A DNA stretch of 5,674 nucleotides, from assembly GCA_003643935.1 (NCBI GenBank), contig QMLJ01000100.1:1-5674 (forward strand), given 5' to 3'. Of this stretch, positions 4,336 to 5,674 are shown piece after piece (position 1 is the first letter of the stretch; the number at the start of each line of letters is the position of its first letter). Position numbers and translations under genes: made by a program. The stretch is from Deltaproteobacteria bacterium (GTDB lineage: Bacteria > Desulfobacterota > Desulfomonilia > UBA1062). A model generated the notes under the pieces. The model was not told where the DNA came from and searched no databases. It saw nothing but the letters and a program-made list of their open reading frames with translations.

Positions 4336-5538
4336 ATGAGATTTGCTATTGCAACACTTGGATGCAAGGTAAACCAGTACGATTCAGAGCTCATAAGGGA
4401 GGCCCTTGTAAAAAGCGGCCACGAGGAGTCTTCTTTCAACGATACTTGTGACCTCTACATTATAAACACCTGCACTGTAACCCACAGGTCAGACAGCGAT
4501 GCCAGAAAACTCATAAGAAGGGCATTAAAGACATCCAACAATGCAAGGGTGATTGCAACCGGATGCAAGGCAGTGACTGATCCGGCCTCACTCCAAGAGA
4601 TATCACCCAGGGTCGAGGTTGCTGCCCCTTCAGATGTCTCTGGCCTATTAGGAGTGAGACTGCCTAGGGTAATAACTCATTTTCAGCACAGGTCACGTGC
4701 TTTCGTCAAGATCCAGCAGGGATGCGACAACTTCTGCACATATTGCATTGTACCCTATGCACGGGGCAGACCATTCAGCAGGGATATCGACGAAATAATA
4801 CAAGAGGTGGAACAGCTTACCTCAAGTGGTTACAGAGAGGTTGTGCTCACAGGCGTAAACATGGGCCTCCACGAGCACGGACTTGCTTTTATTGTAAACC
4901 AGGTCCTGACAGGGACCAGGGTCGAGAGGATAAGGATAAGCTCCATAGAACCGTGGACGTTTGAGGGATCCTTACTCAGGCTGATGGTAGATGATTCCAG
5001 GGTATGCAAACATCTTCACCTGCCCTTGCAAAGCGGATCTGACAGAATACTGGAATCCATGGCAAGACCTTACACAGCAGGTTATTTCAGCGACCTGGTC
5101 CTTGGCATCCATGAGGCCTGCCCTGACATAGCCATAGGTACGGATATAATCGTGGGCTTCCCTGGTGAAGACGACGCTGCATTTCAAGACACCCTAGGCA
5201 TGATCCAAAGGTTGCCGCTTGCCTACCTGCACGTGTTCCCATATTCGCCAAGGCCTGGCACCAAGGCATATGAGCTTGACCATTGGGTCGATGAAATGAC
5301 CAAGAAGAAACGGGTTGGCATTCTCAGGGAGCTCTCGCAAAAAAAGAGAAAGGACTTTGCGATTGGGCTCACGGGCAAGAATATGGATGTGCTAATAACC
5401 AGCTCAAGGAGCGGAATGTCCTCTGGGATTACTACCAATTATCAGAAAATCATGCTGAATGCCCCTGTTAAGCCCGGTTCAGTGGTCAACGCCAAGATAA
5501 CAGGGTTTGAGAAAGAAAGCCTGGTAGGTATCATTTGA
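4336..5538 (+). CDS. mtaB: tRNA N6-threonylcarbamoyladenosine(37)-C2 methylthiotransferase MtaB
   Basis: A 400-residue radical-SAM methylthiotransferase that converts t6A37 to ms2t6A37 in ANN-decoding tRNAs, using two [4Fe-4S] clusters. The N-terminal UPF0004 domain holds the three auxiliary-cluster cysteines: Cys10 (LGCKVNQYDSE), Cys46 (NTCTVT) and Cys77 (ATGCK). The radical-SAM domain has the CxxxCxxC motif at Cys130, Cys134 and Cys137 (QQGCDNFCTYCIVPYARG). It continues with VVLTGVNMG, RISSIEPW, HLHLPLQSGSDRIL, GTDIIVGFPGE and HVFPYSPRPGT. The C-terminal region (about 345-400) is a short TRAM-like segment. The LGCKVNQYDSE opening and the SSIEP motif point to MtaB and not MiaB (ms2i6A) or RimO (S12). 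The residue after Cys77 is Lys where many homologues have Tyr. The ATG at 4336 gives the standard N-terminus but has only weak Shine-Dalgarno signals (AGG at 4331). A small hairpin (ATAGCC/GGTTAT, 4310-4326) lies just before it. Confidence 0.93.
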   Translation: MRFAIATLGCKVNQYDSELIREALVKSGHEESSFNDTCDLYIINTCTVTHRSDSDARKLIRRALKTSNNARVIATGCKAVTDPASLQEISPRVEVAAPSDVSGLLGVRLPRVITHFQHRSRAFVKIQQGCDNFCTYCIVPYARGRPFSRDIDEIIQEVEQLTSSGYREVVLTGVNMGLHEHGLAFIVNQVLTGTRVERIRISSIEPWTFEGSLLRLMVDDSRVCKHLHLPLQSGSDRILESMARPYTAGYFSDLVLGIHEACPDIAIGTDIIVGFPGEDDAAFQDTLGMIQRLPLAYLHVFPYSPRPGTKAYELDHWVDEMTKKKRVGILRELSQKKRKDFAIGLTGKNMDVLITSSRSGMSSGITTNYQKIMLNAPVKPGSVVNAKITGFEKESLVGII

Positions 5539-5586
5539 TCGTGGCCCTGTGGAAGATTCGATAAGTATTTAAAGACAAGATAAGCC

Positions 5587-5674
5587 ATGGACATAGAATT
5601 TTCGCACGTGTATTTCCGCTATCCAGTGCCTGGTGATGACTGGGCAATAAGGGATATAAACCTAAGGGTGCAAA
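5587..5674 (+). CDS. ABC transporter ATP-binding protein, N-terminal fragment (3' end outside window)
   Basis: The first 29 codons of a gene cut by the window edge. The peptide opens MDIEFSHVYFRYPVPG and continues DDWAIRDINLRVQ. This is the first beta-sheet of an ABC-type nucleotide-binding domain: the IEFxxVxFxYP strand with the aromatic A-loop Tyr that stacks on adenine, then the AIRDINL strand that normally leads to the Walker A motif (not reached). The style fits an ECF/cobalt-type ATPase (EcfA) or another importer ATPase; the fragment is too short to choose. The ATG at 5587 is preceded by a weak GATAAG at 5579-5584. It starts 48 bases after mtaB on the same strand and may be co-transcribed with it. 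Confidence 0.75.
   Translation, partial: MDIEFSHVYFRYPVPGDDWAIRDINLRVQ

Noticed and set aside
4336..5538. Assignment as MiaB or RimO instead of MtaB
   Set aside because: The LGCKVNQYDSE opening, the lack of the MiaB-type N-terminus, and the length of 400 aa all fit the MtaB subfamily better.

Overview
This 5.67 kb window is an ordinary-looking chromosomal segment of a Gram-negative bacterium. All recognisable genes lie on the + strand. Two products are envelope proteins that need an outer membrane: a LolA-like periplasmic protein and a beta-barrel ending in aromatic Phe. Composition is moderate in GC. The genes make heavy use of AGG/AGA for arginine and ATA for isoleucine. That pattern, plus an acyl-CoA dehydrogenase and a DUF1302-type barrel, would fit an anaerobic Desulfobacterota or Nitrospirota-like lineage. 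This is inference; the window contains no marker gene that decides it.

Layout from left to right: the 3' end of an acyl-CoA dehydrogenase gene (1-324); a short gap with a probable promoter; rpsT for ribosomal protein S20 (441-710); and a long stretch without a convincing gene (711-1284). That stretch holds hairpins, an 18-bp tandem duplication and a pair of GGGGACATWTTAGC repeats that look like a decayed insertion-sequence end. Next come two overlapping envelope genes (1285-3569): an exported LolA-like lipoprotein-sorting-type protein and a DUF1302-like outer membrane barrel. A 135-bp gap with degenerate CTTTGC-CCTT repeats follows. Then come a 199-aa protein with a degenerate PilZ-like C-terminal domain (3705-4304), mtaB for the tRNA ms2t6A37 methylthiotransferase (4336-5538), and the first 29 codons of an ABC transporter ATPase, possibly of the ECF type (5587 onward).

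The LolA-like and DUF1302-like genes overlap by 4 bases (ATGA) and almost certainly form one translationally coupled unit. In other genomes this pair usually sits with an RND/MMPL-type exporter, and none is present between the flanking genes here. The PilZ-like gene, mtaB and the ABC ATPase gene are close together (gaps of 31 and 48 bases) and may be co-transcribed, but their functions are not obviously linked. I did not find a clearly new multi-gene system. The points most worth a second look are the non-coding block 711-1284, the orphan LolA-like/barrel pair, and the divergent PilZ-like protein.
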